Source: JAWKWH01 sp965204295
Lineage (GTDB): Bacteria; Pseudomonadota; Alphaproteobacteria; Rhizobiales; Rhizobiaceae
NCBI GenBank assembly: GCA_965204295.1
Contig: OZ241973.1
Coordinates: 1,612,001 to 1,676,000 of the forward strand
Length of the DNA: 64,000 nt
Direction: 5' to 3'
Part shown: one piece after another, positions 26,063-35,552 of the stretch
Layout of the letters: the number at the start of each line of letters is the position of its first letter
How positions within the stretch are numbered: the stretch's first letter is position 1
Program-made: the position numbers and the translations under genes
The notes under the pieces: model-generated
The model's input: only the letters and a program-made list of their open reading frames with translations
What the model was told of the DNA's origin: nothing
Database searches by the model: none

Positions 26063-27247
26063 TCAGAGCGCTTCCACACACATCGCCACGCCCATGCCGC
26101 CGCCGATGCACAGCGTCGCAAGTCCTTTCCCGGCCCCGCGCCGCTTCATTTCGAAGATCAGCGTGTTGAAGATGCGCGCGCCGGAAGCGCCGATCGGGTG
26201 CCCGATGGCGATGGCGCCGCCGTTGACGTTCACGATATCCGGGTTCCAGCCCAGATCCTTGTTCACCGCGCAGGCCTGAGCGGCGAACGCCTCGTTGGCC
26301 TCGACCAGATTGAGATCGTCAATCGACCAGCCGGCCCTTTCCAGCGCCTTGCGGGACGCCGGGATCGGTCCCGTGCCCATGATCTCGGGATCGACGCCGG
26401 CCGTCGCCCAGGAGACGATGCGGACCATCGGCGCAACGCCGCGCTTCTCCGCCTCGGCCTCGCTCATGACAACCGCGGCGGCGGCGCCGTCGTTGATGCC
26501 GGACGCATTGGCCGCGGTGACGGTGCCTTCCCTGTCAAAGGCGGGGTGGAGCTTGCCGACACCCTCCATGGTCACGCCGTGTTTGATGTACTCGTCGTCC
26601 TCGACCACCGTTTCGCCTCTGCGGGTCCTGACGGTAAACGGAACGATCTCGTCCTTGAATTTGCCGGCCTTCTGCGCGGCCTCCGCCTTGTTTTGCGAGG
26701 CGACGGCGAAGGCATCCTGCTCGTCGCGGGTCAACTGCCACCTGTTTGCGATGTTTTCCGCCGTATTGCCCATGTGGTAGCCGTGGAACGCATCGGTCAG
26801 ACCGTCCTTGATCATGGTGTCGACCATCTTGTAGTCGCCCATTTTCACGCCGTCGCGCAGGTGCTGGCAGTGCGGCGCCATCGACATGGATTCCTGTCCG
26901 CCGGCGACGACGATGTCCGCAGCGCCGGTGGCGACCTGCTGCATGCCAACGGCGATGGCGCGCAGGCCCGATCCGCACAGCTGGTTCAGGCCCCATGCGG
27001 TCGCCTCCTGGGGGACGCCCGCCGACATGGCGGCCTGACGCGCCGGATTCTGACCCTGGCCGGCGGCGAGGATCTGACCCATAATGACCTCGTCGACATC
27101 GCTCGCATCCACGCCGGCCCGCGACAGAGCGGCGGAAATGGCGCCGGCGCCCAACTCGTGCGCGGGCGTGCCGGCGAAGGCGCCGTTAAACGAACCGACG
27201 GGCGTGCGCGCCGCGCCGGCGACCACGATGGCATTCGATGCGGACAT
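26063..27247 (-). CDS. phbA: Acetyl-CoA acetyltransferase (beta-ketothiolase)
   Basis: A 394-aa thiolase. The acylated cysteine is in LNQLCGSGLRA, the histidine in NGGAIAIGHPIGASGAR, and the second cysteine in CIGGGMGVAMCVEAL. It condenses two acetyl-CoA to acetoacetyl-CoA as the first step of polyhydroxybutyrate synthesis and can act in the reverse direction. It is divergent from phaR, and the shared intergenic region holds dyad sequences that may be the PhaR operator. Length and motif spacing are normal for a biosynthetic thiolase. Confidence 0.95.
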   Translation of the reverse strand: MSASNAIVVAGAARTPVGSFNGAFAGTPAHELGAGAISAALSRAGVDASDVDEVIMGQILAAGQGQNPARQAAMSAGVPQEATAWGLNQLCGSGLRAIAVGMQQVATGAADIVVAGGQESMSMAPHCQHLRDGVKMGDYKMVDTMIKDGLTDAFHGYHMGNTAENIANRWQLTRDEQDAFAVASQNKAEAAQKAGKFKDEIVPFTVRTRRGETVVEDDEYIKHGVTMEGVGKLHPAFDREGTVTAANASGINDGAAAAVVMSEAEAEKRGVAPMVRIVSWATAGVDPEIMGTGPIPASRKALERAGWSIDDLNLVEANEAFAAQACAVNKDLGWNPDIVNVNGGAIAIGHPIGASGARIFNTLIFEMKRRGAGKGLATLCIGGGMGVAMCVEAL

Positions 27248-27336
27248 GATTGTCTCCAGTTTTTTGCAGGTGCGAAGAAGGCTGTGGCCGTGTAATTGCC
27301 CGAACCTTTCCCCAAGTCAAATTGAAATTAGGCGTA

Positions 27337-27372
27337 CATGGCGGCCATGCGGCGGGCGCATGCCATGCCGCA
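27337..27372. promoter_or_regulatory. Dyads between phbA and phaR, candidate PhaR operator
   Basis: The divergent 209-nt region contains CATGGC-G-GCCATG (27337-27349) and, overlapping it, TGCGGC (27348-27353) paired with GCCGCA (27367-27372). PhaR is known to bind TGC-rich dyads in PHB promoters, so this is a reasonable operator candidate. No promoter core was assigned with confidence. Confidence 0.4.
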
Positions 27373-27456
27373 ACGCACAAAACCGCTTCCAAATCGGGCT
27401 CATTTCGGATTAAGGTTCCCCATGACCCGCACGAACACCAAACGGAGGCATCAGAA

Positions 27457-28062
27457 ATGCCGGAAAATTCCGATCCGGTCACGATAAAGAAATACGCCAA
27501 CCGGCGCCTCTACAACACCGGCACAAGCACCTATGTCACGCTCGACGACCTCGCCGGGATGGTCAAGCGCGGTGAGGATTTTGTCGTGGAGGACGCCAAA
27601 TCCGGCGACGACATAACCCACGCGGTGTTGACCCAGATCATCTTCGAACTGGAAAACAAGGATGGCCAGAACATGCTGCCGATCCCTTTCCTGCGCCAGC
27701 TCATCGCGTTTTACGGCGACCAGATGCAGATGGTCGTGCCGGGTTACCTGGAGCAGTCGATGGCCGCGTTTGCGCGCGAGCAGGAGCGCATCCGCGAGCA
27801 GATGGCCTCGGTTTTCGGCGGTCAGCCGCAGAATGCCATGAACGAACCGTTCAAGGCGCTGGAAGAGCAGACACGTCGAAACATGGAGATGTTTCAGCAG
27901 GCAATGGGCATGTTCCCGCCATTTGGCGCCGGGGATTCCGGCGCGCCGGATGATGGCGACGACAAAAGCGGGGAAAAGACCGGGACGGACGACACCGATT
28001 TGCGGGAATTGAAGGAACAGATCGCGGCGATGCAAAAGAAGATCGACTCGATGGGCGGGTAA
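27457..28062 (+). CDS. phaR: Polyhydroxyalkanoate synthesis repressor
   Basis: A 201-aa protein beginning MPENSDPVTIKKYANRRLYN, the conserved PHB/PHA accumulation DNA-binding domain (KKYANRRLYNT, then TYVTLDDLAGMVKRGEDF). PhaR senses polymer and represses phasin and synthesis genes. An ACGGAGG site precedes the ATG at 27457; the frame is open upstream to 27250 but homology and the ribosome site fix the start. The C-terminal third is acidic (DDGDDKSGEKTGTDDTD) and ends in a coiled-coil-like helix. It is divergent from phbAB. Confidence 0.95.
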   Translation: MPENSDPVTIKKYANRRLYNTGTSTYVTLDDLAGMVKRGEDFVVEDAKSGDDITHAVLTQIIFELENKDGQNMLPIPFLRQLIAFYGDQMQMVVPGYLEQSMAAFAREQERIREQMASVFGGQPQNAMNEPFKALEEQTRRNMEMFQQAMGMFPPFGAGDSGAPDDGDDKSGEKTGTDDTDLRELKEQIAAMQKKIDSMGG

Positions 28063-28080
28063 TCCCGCAACCCGCGCCGA

Positions 28081-29685
28081 TCACCAGCCCGACGCCATCC
28101 CGTCCTTGCGGGGATCGGATCCGCCGATCAGGAATCCGCGTTTCCAATCGATCGCCACGGCCTGACCGCCGCCGATCGGCATGGGAGCATCCGAAACCGT
28201 ATGCCCGAATTTTTCGAGCGCCGCCCTGATTTCGGGCGTGATACCGGTCTCGGCGGCGATCTTCCCCCGCGCATCCCAGAACAGGCGCGGGAACTCGATC
28301 GCCTCCTGCACGTCCATGCCGTGGTCGAGCATGTTCGACAATACCAGCGCGTGACCGAGCGGCTGATAGGAACCGCCCATCACGCCGAAGGACAAGACCG
28401 CCTTTCCGGCCCTCTTCGCCATCGCCGGAATGATTGTGTGCATCGGACGTTTGCCCGGCTTCAATTCGTTGGGATGCCCCTCTTCGATCGTAAAGCAGGC
28501 GCCGCGGCTTTGCAGCGCGATCCCGCTTTTCGGCGTGACGATCCTGGAACCGAAACCGTCGTAGAGCGAGTTTATGAAGGAAACGGCCATGCGGTCGCGG
28601 TCGACCACCGTCAGATAGGTCGTGTCGGCTTCCGGCAGGGGCGGCGGCTCCGGATCGGGGTTTCTTTTCGCCGGATCGATCTTCGCGGCAAGCGAACGGG
28701 CGAACGATTCCGACAAGATCCCGTCGATGCCGACCGTCATGTGGGCGGGGTCGGCGATCATTGCATCGCGTACCGAATAGGCCACCCGCGCGATCTCGAT
28801 CAGCATGTGCTGCCGGTCGGCGCCATGGGCGTCAAATTCGCCGAAACCGGTCTCGCGCATCAGGTTCAGGATCAGCAATGCGACGATACCCTGACCGTTT
28901 GGCGGCAGTTCGAACACATCCGCGCCGCCATAGCCGGCCGACACGGGATCGACCCAGTCGGGCGACACCGCCGCCAGATCGTCTTCGCTCAGAAACCCGC
29001 CTGCAGACCTGACCGTATCCGCGATCCCGGCGGCGATCTCCCCCTCGTAAAACGCCTTGGAACCTTCGGCGGCGATCATGCGCAGGGTCCTCGCTAGCGC
29101 CGGGAATCGGAACCGGGAGGCAACCGATGGCGCGGCGCCGTTCGTCAGGCAGTTTTCGCGCCCGCCGGCGTCCATCGCCAGCGGACCGGCGGCGGCGGCC
29201 CAATCGGCGGCGACACGGCGGTGGACCGCAAATCCACCCTCCGCGTAGCGGATTGCGTCGGTGAACGCCCGTTCCCATGGCAGCCCGGCGAATCGCTCAT
29301 GCAATGTTTCCCACGCTTTGACGGCTCCCGGCGCCGTGATCGAATGCACCCCGGTTTGAGGCATCGCTTCAAACCCGTTGCCGCGAAACCATGCCGCATC
29401 GGCCGCGCCGGACGCCCGGCCGGAGCCGTTGAGACCATGCAATCCGCCGCCCGGTTCCGCCACGATGGCGAAGCAATCGCCGCCGATTCCGGTCATCGCG
29501 GGCTCTACGACGGCCAGCGTGACCGATGCGGCCAACGCCGCGTCGACCGCGTTTCCGCCCTCTTTCAGAACGGAAATCGCCGTCGCGGTTCCCAGCGGAT
29601 GGGCGGTCGCCGCCAATCCGTTTTCTGCGATGACGGGAGAGCGGCCGGAAAGTCGGAGATCGCGCATGTTACCGGAAATCGACAT
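28081..29685 (-). CDS. ggt: Gamma-glutamyltransferase
   Basis: A 534-aa Ntn-hydrolase. The autocatalytic cleavage site is visible as DTTYLTVVDRDRMAVSF, where the threonine at the small-subunit N-terminus is the nucleophile. Further typical stretches are NAVDAALAASVTLAVVEPAM and IPAMAKRAGKAVLSFGVMGG. No clear signal peptide is seen, so it is probably cytoplasmic, as are many short GGT-like proteins (some are acylases or pantetheine-related hydrolases). Two start codons are possible, 29685 and 29667. It lies head-to-tail with rpmF upstream, separated by 45 nt. Whether glutathione is the substrate is not certain. Confidence 0.88.
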   Translation of the reverse strand: MSISGNMRDLRLSGRSPVIAENGLAATAHPLGTATAISVLKEGGNAVDAALAASVTLAVVEPAMTGIGGDCFAIVAEPGGGLHGLNGSGRASGAADAAWFRGNGFEAMPQTGVHSITAPGAVKAWETLHERFAGLPWERAFTDAIRYAEGGFAVHRRVAADWAAAAGPLAMDAGGRENCLTNGAAPSVASRFRFPALARTLRMIAAEGSKAFYEGEIAAGIADTVRSAGGFLSEDDLAAVSPDWVDPVSAGYGGADVFELPPNGQGIVALLILNLMRETGFGEFDAHGADRQHMLIEIARVAYSVRDAMIADPAHMTVGIDGILSESFARSLAAKIDPAKRNPDPEPPPLPEADTTYLTVVDRDRMAVSFINSLYDGFGSRIVTPKSGIALQSRGACFTIEEGHPNELKPGKRPMHTIIPAMAKRAGKAVLSFGVMGGSYQPLGHALVLSNMLDHGMDVQEAIEFPRLFWDARGKIAAETGITPEIRAALEKFGHTVSDAPMPIGGGQAVAIDWKRGFLIGGSDPRKDGMASGW

Positions 29686-29730
29686 CGCGGCGCGATGCGC
29701 CGGTCCGCCGGAACTCGTTTGTCGGAACCG

Positions 29731-29910
29731 TTATTCCTTTGGCTCAAGCACCTGCCGGCCGCGATACATGCCTGTCTTCATGTCGATGTGATGCGGGCGG
29801 CGCAATTCGCCGGAATCCCTGTCCTCGACATAGGCCGGGCTCTTCAGCGCGTCCGCCGAACGGCGCATGCCGCGTTTCGACGGCGACACTTTTCGTTTTG
29901 GTACAGCCAT
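29731..29910 (-). CDS. rpmF: 50S ribosomal protein L32
   Basis: A 59-aa protein, MAVPKRKVSPSKRGMRRSAD, followed by a short C-terminus ending RGRQVLEPKE. This is the short alphaproteobacterial form of L32 without the zinc cysteines. The frame runs upstream to 30048 but the family start and length fix the ATG at 29910. It belongs to the large ribosomal subunit. mtgA lies upstream and ggt downstream on the same strand; a neighbourhood of rpmF with mtgA is common in Hyphomicrobiales. Confidence 0.96.
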   Translation of the reverse strand: MAVPKRKVSPSKRGMRRSADALKSPAYVEDRDSGELRRPHHIDMKTGMYRGRQVLEPKE

Positions 29911-30070
29911 GATCCCTGCTCCGATTTGTCCGGCGAAAGCGGTTTGCCCCGATCGGCGGGGCACTCGTTTTGCCGTCAATTCATGAAAGTCGCGTGCCCA
30001 TACACCGCGCGAACGTGTTTTACCAGCACCGCGTGGCGATTTTTTCAAATCCGCCGCGGCGCCGGACCCG

Positions 30071-30802
30071 TTACCTGAAACAGGCTATGTGGCCGGTCGT
30101 CGCCCCCACCCGTTTCCGGACGATCGAGGCAAGCCGGTTGAGCTTTTTCGTCGGCCTTGCCGGGTTGCGCGATTTCGGGTCGGGAAGCGTAACGGCAAGC
30201 AGCGCGGATTGCCGCATGGTCAGTTTTGCCGCGGGCCGGCCAAAATGGCGCCGGGCGGCCGCTTCGACGCCGTAGATTCCGGGGCCCCACTCGGCGATGT
30301 TCAAATATATTTCCATGATGCGCTTTTTGGGCAGAATCAGGTCGAACATGATCGCGAGCGGCGCTTCGATCGCCTTGCGGATGTAGGACCGGCCTCGCCA
30401 CAGATACAGGTTCTTGACCGTTTGCATCGGAATGGTCGAGGCGCCGCGAACACGTTCGCCGTCCAACGCATCCTCGATAACCTCGTTCAATGCGCCAAGA
30501 TCGATCCCATGATGGGAGCAGAACCGGCCGTCCTCCGACATGGCGACGGAATGGATCAATGACGGCGCGATGTCTTCCAGGTCGACCCAGCGGCGATCGT
30601 AGCCGTTGAGCGTGACGGTATCCGAGAGCATCGGAGTGGAGACCGGATGCACGAACGGCACGGCATAGATAACGGTCAGCGCCGGCGGCAGCAACGCGAC
30701 GGAAGCGACCGCGATCGTTCCCCGCCTGAACCACTTTCCCGCCCGATGAGAAAACCGGGTTTTCCGGCCGGCTTTCTTCCTGCGTTTTTTCCGTTCGGCC
30801 AA
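30071..30802 (-). CDS. mtgA: Monofunctional peptidoglycan glycosyltransferase
   Basis: A 243-aa GT51 enzyme with a basic N-terminus and one membrane anchor (about 28-50), then the catalytic motif SEDGRFCSHHGID with its essential glutamate, and GASTIPMQTVKNLYLWRGRS. The following KKRIMEIYLNIAEWGPGIYG segment is also conserved. It polymerises lipid II into glycan strands at the outer face of the inner membrane. It is divergent from the polyprenyl synthase gene at 30922, which makes the same class of isoprenoid carrier precursor. Confidence 0.95.
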   Translation of the reverse strand: MAERKKRRKKAGRKTRFSHRAGKWFRRGTIAVASVALLPPALTVIYAVPFVHPVSTPMLSDTVTLNGYDRRWVDLEDIAPSLIHSVAMSEDGRFCSHHGIDLGALNEVIEDALDGERVRGASTIPMQTVKNLYLWRGRSYIRKAIEAPLAIMFDLILPKKRIMEIYLNIAEWGPGIYGVEAAARRHFGRPAAKLTMRQSALLAVTLPDPKSRNPARPTKKLNRLASIVRKRVGATTGHIACFR

Positions 30803-30921
30803 TGGCGGGTTCCCGGTTGCATTCGGTTCACGGCAATAATGCCCCGACCGGGCGCTTGCAACAGGTTCGCCGCGCCGACCGGCGCTTGACCGGAAGACGA
30901 TTTGCCGCCATCGAACCGGTC

Positions 30922-31833
30922 ATGGCGATGGACATCGAATTCTCAACAATGCTTGCCGCGGCGGCGGAACGGCTGGAGGGTGTGCTGGAGAGCATCCTTT
31001 CCGACCGGGGGGGGCAGGGGGAGATCACCCGCCCCGTCAGGCTGTTGGCGGCGATGCGGCATGGTTCGCTGGGTGGCGGAAAACGGCTTCGCCCCTTTCT
31101 GCTCGTGGAAACCGCCGCGTTTTGCGGCGACGACAGTCCCGCGGTCTGGCGCGTGGCGGCGGCGCTTGAATGTGTGCACTGCTATTCCCTGATCCACGAC
31201 GACCTGCCGTCAATGGACGACGACGATCTGCGGCGCGGACAACCCGCCGTACACAAGGCCTATGACGAGGCCACCGCCATATTGGCGGGAGACGCCCTGT
31301 TGACGCTGGCGTTTGACGTGATCGCCTCGCCGGAGACCGACCTGCCCGATGAGCGCAAGAGCGGGCTCGTTTCGATGCTGTCGCGTGCCGCCGGCGTCGG
31401 CGGCATGGCCGGCGGCCAGATGCTCGATCTGCAGGCTTCCGGAAAACCGCCGGAAGAAGCGGGGATTATTCAATTGCAGGCCATGAAGACCGGCGCCTTG
31501 ATCCGTTGCGCCTGCGAGGCGGGGGCTGTGGCCGCGGGCGCGGCTTCCGACCGGCGGCGGCGATTGGCCGAATTCGGGTCCGCGATCGGACTGGCCTTTC
31601 AACTCGCCGACGATCTGCTGGACAAAACCGGCAGCGCGGCGAATCTGGGCAAGGCGACGCGGAAGGATTTGGACGCGGGCAAGGCGACGTTTGTCGGCCT
31701 TCATGGACAGGAATGGGCCGGAAAACAGCTTGACGGTCTGGTGGACCAGGCCGTCGAACTGCTTGCGCCCTATGGGAGCGAGGCCGCGATTCTGATCGAG
31801 GCGGCCAGGTTTATAGCCGCTCGAACGTCATAG
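30922..31833 (+). CDS. ispA: Short-chain polyprenyl diphosphate synthase (farnesyl/geranyl type)
   Basis: A 303-aa all-helical prenyl transferase. The first aspartate-rich motif is HDDLPSMDDDDLRRGQP and the second is QLADDLLDKTG. These bind Mg2+-diphosphates in FPP/GGPP synthases. I begin at ATG 30922 (MAMDIEFSTML); an upstream frame to 30802 lacks homology, and no strong ribosome site marks either start. It makes farnesyl or a similar diphosphate from IPP and DMAPP. ispG, of the MEP pathway, follows on the opposite strand. Confidence 0.88.
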   Translation: MAMDIEFSTMLAAAAERLEGVLESILSDRGGQGEITRPVRLLAAMRHGSLGGGKRLRPFLLVETAAFCGDDSPAVWRVAAALECVHCYSLIHDDLPSMDDDDLRRGQPAVHKAYDEATAILAGDALLTLAFDVIASPETDLPDERKSGLVSMLSRAAGVGGMAGGQMLDLQASGKPPEEAGIIQLQAMKTGALIRCACEAGAVAAGAASDRRRRLAEFGSAIGLAFQLADDLLDKTGSAANLGKATRKDLDAGKATFVGLHGQEWAGKQLDGLVDQAVELLAPYGSEAAILIEAARFIAARTS

Positions 31834-31929
31834 CGCCGCCGGCCTGCCGTCCGTTCCCGCAAATGCGGCGGTCGCCATATAGACCGCGGGGTCGATACCC
31901 GCGCGGAGCGCCGGCAAATTGGATCGCTG

Positions 31930-33249
31930 TCACGACCGCCTTGAGCCCGAACCGAAACGCATCTCGATATATTCGGCGACCATATCCTGAAACTCCCGCG
32001 CGATCCGGGGACCGCGCAGCGTTTTCGCCTTCTTGCCGTCGACGAAAACCGGCGCGGCCGGCATTTCGCCGGCGCCGGGCAGCGAGATGCCGATATCGGC
32101 GTGCCTGGATTCGCCGGGGCCGTTGACGATACACCCCATGACGGCCACCGACAACGCCTCGACGCCGGGATATTTCTCCCGCCAGACCGGCATGTTGGCG
32201 CGAATGTCGGATTGGATTTTTTCAGCCAGTTCCTGAAACACGGTCGAAGTCGTGCGACCGCATCCGGGGCAGGCGGCGACGGTCGGGACGAACCGGCGGA
32301 AACCCATCGTTTGCAGCAGTTCCTGCGCGACCCGCACTTCGCGGGCGCGGTCGCCGCCGGGTTCGGGCGTCAGCGAAATGCGGATCGTATCGCCGATTCC
32401 CTGTTGCAGCAGGATGCCCATGGCCGCCGAGGAAGCGACAATCCCCTTCGATCCCATACCCGCCTCCGTCAGTCCCAGATGCAGCGCGTGATCGGAACGC
32501 TCGGCCAGCATCGTGTAGACGGCGATGAGATCCTGAACCTGGCTGACTTTGGCGGACAGGATAATGCGATCGCGCGGCAGACCGATATCCTCGGCCAGAT
32601 CGGCCGACAGCAACGCCGATTGAACGATTGCCTCCCGCGTGACCTGCCGCGCGGTCAGCGGCGAGCCGTTTTGCCGGTTGTCGTCCATCAGCCGGGTGAG
32701 GAGCTCCCGGTCGAGCGATCCCCAGTTCACCCCGATGCGAACCGGTTTGTCGTGGCGGATCGCCGTCTCGACGATATCGGTGAATTGCCGGTCGCGCTTT
32801 TCGCCAAAGCCGACATTGCCCGGATTGATGCGGTATTTGCCGAGCGCCTCCGCGCAAGCCGGGTGATCCGCCAGCAATTTGTGGCCGATATAATGGAAAT
32901 CGCCGATCAACGGCGCGCCGATGCCCAGCCGGTCGAGCCGTTCGCGAATTCCGGGCACCGCCGCCGCGCTCTCGTCGCGGTCGACCGTGATGCGAACCAG
33001 TTCGGATCCCGCCTCGTTGAGCGCCGAGACCTGGGCGACCGTGGCGTCGATGTCGGCGGTGTCCGTGTTCGTCATCGACTGAACGACAATCGGATGACCG
33101 TCGCCGACCGGAACGCCGCCGACATCGACGGCGACCGATTTGCGCCGGTCGAAAGGGGAAGAATGGTAGCCGCTCAAATGCGCGCCTCCGGTCCGGTGTG
33201 CGGAATTCGCCGTTGGGGACGTGCCGCACGGACCCGGTTCTGTCAACAC
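31930..33249 (-). CDS. ispG: 4-hydroxy-3-methylbut-2-enyl diphosphate synthase (flavodoxin)
   Basis: A 439-aa GcpE protein. It carries the conserved opening RRKSVAVDVGGVPVGDGHPI, and the Fe-S cysteines are in AACPGCGRTTSTVF and in MGCIVNGPGESRHADIG. It reduces MEcPP to HMBPP in the MEP isoprenoid pathway. The first 25-30 codons before the family homology are not convincing; a TTG near 33175 could be an alternative start. It is convergent with the polyprenyl synthase. Confidence 0.95.
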   Translation of the reverse strand: MLTEPGPCGTSPTANSAHRTGGAHLSGYHSSPFDRRKSVAVDVGGVPVGDGHPIVVQSMTNTDTADIDATVAQVSALNEAGSELVRITVDRDESAAAVPGIRERLDRLGIGAPLIGDFHYIGHKLLADHPACAEALGKYRINPGNVGFGEKRDRQFTDIVETAIRHDKPVRIGVNWGSLDRELLTRLMDDNRQNGSPLTARQVTREAIVQSALLSADLAEDIGLPRDRIILSAKVSQVQDLIAVYTMLAERSDHALHLGLTEAGMGSKGIVASSAAMGILLQQGIGDTIRISLTPEPGGDRAREVRVAQELLQTMGFRRFVPTVAACPGCGRTTSTVFQELAEKIQSDIRANMPVWREKYPGVEALSVAVMGCIVNGPGESRHADIGISLPGAGEMPAAPVFVDGKKAKTLRGPRIAREFQDMVAEYIEMRFGSGSRRS

Positions 33250-33418
33250 CGCCGGGTCATGACCGGGATTCAGGACAGACTTGCCGGCGGTCCGGCGAGT
33301 GCGCGCAATTTCGCCGTCGGGATGCGGTTTTCAATCGATCGAGTTGTCTCGCGCACCATTCCGTTTTCCGCGGGCATCTGGTATTCGCGGCGCAATCGAT
33401 CGTCACAGGAGGCACGAC

Positions 33419-34444
33419 ATGAGCGAGCGCATTGAAGAAATCGCCGCCGCGATGGTAGCGGACGGCAAGGGCATATTGGCCGCCGACGAGAGTTCGGCAA
33501 CGATCCAGAAGCGGTTCGACGGCATCGAATTGGAATCGACCGAGGATAACCGCCGCGATTACCGCGAAATGCTGTTCCGCGCCGAGGACGCGATGAGAAA
33601 CCGTATTTCCGGCGTCATTCTTTTCGATGAAACCCTGCGGCAAAAAGCAGCCGACGGCACGCCGATGGTGGAACTGATCAAATCGGCGGGCGCCGTCGCG
33701 GGCGTCAAGGTCGACAAGGGCTCCAGGCCGCTTGCCGGCCATGACGGCGAGACCGTGACCGGGGGATTGGACGGGCTGAGCGAGCGGCTGACCGGGTACC
33801 GTGAGCTTGGCGCGCGATTTGCCAAATGGCGTGCGGTGATTTCGATTTCCGACGGGCTGCCGACATGGGGCGGCGTCAAGGCCAATGCACATGCGCTGGC
33901 GCGCTACGCGGCGCTATGCCAGGAAGCCGGCATTGTGCCGGTCGTCGAACCCGAGGTGCAGATGGACGGCAATCCGGGCAATCATTCCATCGACCGCTGC
34001 GCGGACGTCTCCGAATGGGTGTTCAGGACGGTCTTCGCCGAACTCTATGATGCCCGCGTGATACTGGAAGGCATGGTGTTGAAACCCAACATGGTCATCG
34101 ACGGCGGGAATGCGCGCGTGGCGGGCGTCGATGAAGTCGCCGAAAAGACCGTGCGCGTATTGAAGAGTTCCGTGCCGGCGTCCGTACAGGGCATCGCCTT
34201 TCTGTCCGGTGGCCAGTCGGGCGAAGAAGCAACGGCGCATCTGTCGGCCATGAACGCGGCCCATGACGTGCCCTGGAAGCTGACCTTCTCCTATGGCCGC
34301 GCGCTTCAGGCCGCCGCCCTGAAGGCGTGGAACGGTAAGCCTGGGAATGTCGCCGCCGGACAGCGCGCCTTTGCGCACCGCGCCCGCATGAACGGCCTCG
34401 CGACCGGGGGCGAATGGCGGGCGGAACTGGAAAAGGCCGCTTGA
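33419..34444 (+). CDS. fba: Class I fructose-bisphosphate aldolase
   Basis: A 341-aa enzyme starting MSERIEEIAAAMVADGKGIL, behind a perfect AGGAGG. It has AADESSATIQKRF, VVEPEVQMDGN and LEGMVLKPNMVIDG, where the lysine in LKP forms the Schiff base. It cleaves fructose-1,6-bisphosphate without metal. Length and motifs are those of the bacterial class I aldolase related to the animal enzyme. It is divergent from ispG. The frame extends upstream to 33281 but only the 33419 start has a ribosome site. Confidence 0.95.
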   Translation: MSERIEEIAAAMVADGKGILAADESSATIQKRFDGIELESTEDNRRDYREMLFRAEDAMRNRISGVILFDETLRQKAADGTPMVELIKSAGAVAGVKVDKGSRPLAGHDGETVTGGLDGLSERLTGYRELGARFAKWRAVISISDGLPTWGGVKANAHALARYAALCQEAGIVPVVEPEVQMDGNPGNHSIDRCADVSEWVFRTVFAELYDARVILEGMVLKPNMVIDGGNARVAGVDEVAEKTVRVLKSSVPASVQGIAFLSGGQSGEEATAHLSAMNAAHDVPWKLTFSYGRALQAAALKAWNGKPGNVAAGQRAFAHRARMNGLATGGEWRAELEKAA

Positions 34445-34534
34445 CTTGACCGCAACGCATGCCCGGCCGGAAATCGGCCGGACCGAACCTCCGCCGCTTC
34501 CCTTGTCTTGCTCTCCCGCCGCCCGGTTGCCGCG

Positions 34535-35248
34535 ATGGATCGCTTGAAGCTGCTGCTGACCTGGCTTGGCCTTCCGGTTTACATCTGGCAGGGGGTCGGT
34601 GTGCGTCTGCGCACCGAACGCCTTCTGCCGCCCGAGGGACCCGGAACCGGCCGCCTGAAGGGAAAGGGCGAGGCGATTCGCCTGCTGACGCTCGGCGATT
34701 CATCGGCGGCCGGCATTGGCGTGGAGAAGACCGAAGACAATCTCGGCGGCCATCTGAGCCGGATGCTGAACGAGAAATCCGGGCGTCCGGTGTCGTGGCG
34801 CACCGCCGGTTTCAATTCCGCGACCTGCGGCCAGATCCGCGATCACGTCGTTCCGAACCTCGTCCGCGAGGACTGGACTCATATCGCATTGTCGGTCGGC
34901 ACCAACGACGTGAAGAATTTTCACACATTGTCGCGTTTCAAACGCGATTTCGGCGGGTTGATCTATGCGCTCACCGCCCGTTTTCCGCATTCCCGGATCT
35001 ATTGGTCGCCCGTGCTCGACATGCGAAAGGTGCCGGCGCTGCCTTACCCGATGAACGCGCTGCTCGAACTTCGCGCCCGGGCCTTCAACAGGCTGGGAAA
35101 AAAGCTGTGCGCGGAACGTGGAGCCATCGCCGTTCCCCGGCTTCCGGAAGTCGCTCCGGAGGGATTTTCCCGGGACGGGTTTCACGCCGGGCCGGCGGGT
35201 TACGAATACTGGGCCGGGCATCTGGCGGACGAGATGCTGAAGCGTTGA
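34535..35248 (+). CDS. SGNH/GDSL-family hydrolase
   Basis: A 237-aa esterase-like protein starting MDRLKLLLTWLGLPVYIWQG. The hydrophobic N-terminus may be an uncleaved anchor. SGNH blocks are visible: LLTLGDSSAAGIGV (nucleophile serine), SVGTNDVKN (block III) and SRDGFHAGPAGY (Asp-x-x-His). Substrate could be an acyl ester of lipid or polysaccharide. A GC hairpin, CCGGCCG-gaaat-CGGCCGG, at 34463-34481 lies between fba and this gene, 54 nt before its start. Function beyond the fold is not assignable. Confidence 0.8.
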   Translation: MDRLKLLLTWLGLPVYIWQGVGVRLRTERLLPPEGPGTGRLKGKGEAIRLLTLGDSSAAGIGVEKTEDNLGGHLSRMLNEKSGRPVSWRTAGFNSATCGQIRDHVVPNLVREDWTHIALSVGTNDVKNFHTLSRFKRDFGGLIYALTARFPHSRIYWSPVLDMRKVPALPYPMNALLELRARAFNRLGKKLCAERGAIAVPRLPEVAPEGFSRDGFHAGPAGYEYWAGHLADEMLKR

Positions 35249-35250
35249 AT

Positions 35251-35412
35251 TTACCCGCCGGGCCGTATCGCCACCGTCAGCGAGATCATGGCCAGCGCGG
35301 CGAGCGCGATTTTCCAGAAATCCCCCCGTTTTCTCAATCCCGGCAATCCAAGCGGCCGGATCATATGAACGATCATCATGCCGACGATCAAAAGCGACAG
35401 GATTTTTGACAT
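35251..35412 (-). CDS. Small two-helix membrane protein, hypothetical
   Basis: A 53-aa protein (MSKILSLLIVGMMIVHMIRP, then a second hydrophobic segment FWKIALAALAMISLTVAI). Two hydrophobic helices are joined by a basic loop with GLPGLRKRGDF. It would be an inner-membrane peptide. It is convergent with the SGNH hydrolase, their stop codons being two bases apart. I believe similar peptides occur in Hyphomicrobiales, but I cannot verify this. Function unknown. Confidence 0.5.
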   Translation of the reverse strand: MSKILSLLIVGMMIVHMIRPLGLPGLRKRGDFWKIALAALAMISLTVAIRPGG

Positions 35413-35552
35413 GGCCGGCAAAGGCCATCGAAATCCGACCGGGTCAAGTGCGTACGCCCGACGTTTTGCGCCGATAGTCAAATGGACGTTGAAAAATTCG
35501 GGGTGTAATGATCTGTCCGAACGGCGAAAGTATCGGATCAGGAGATTTGAAA

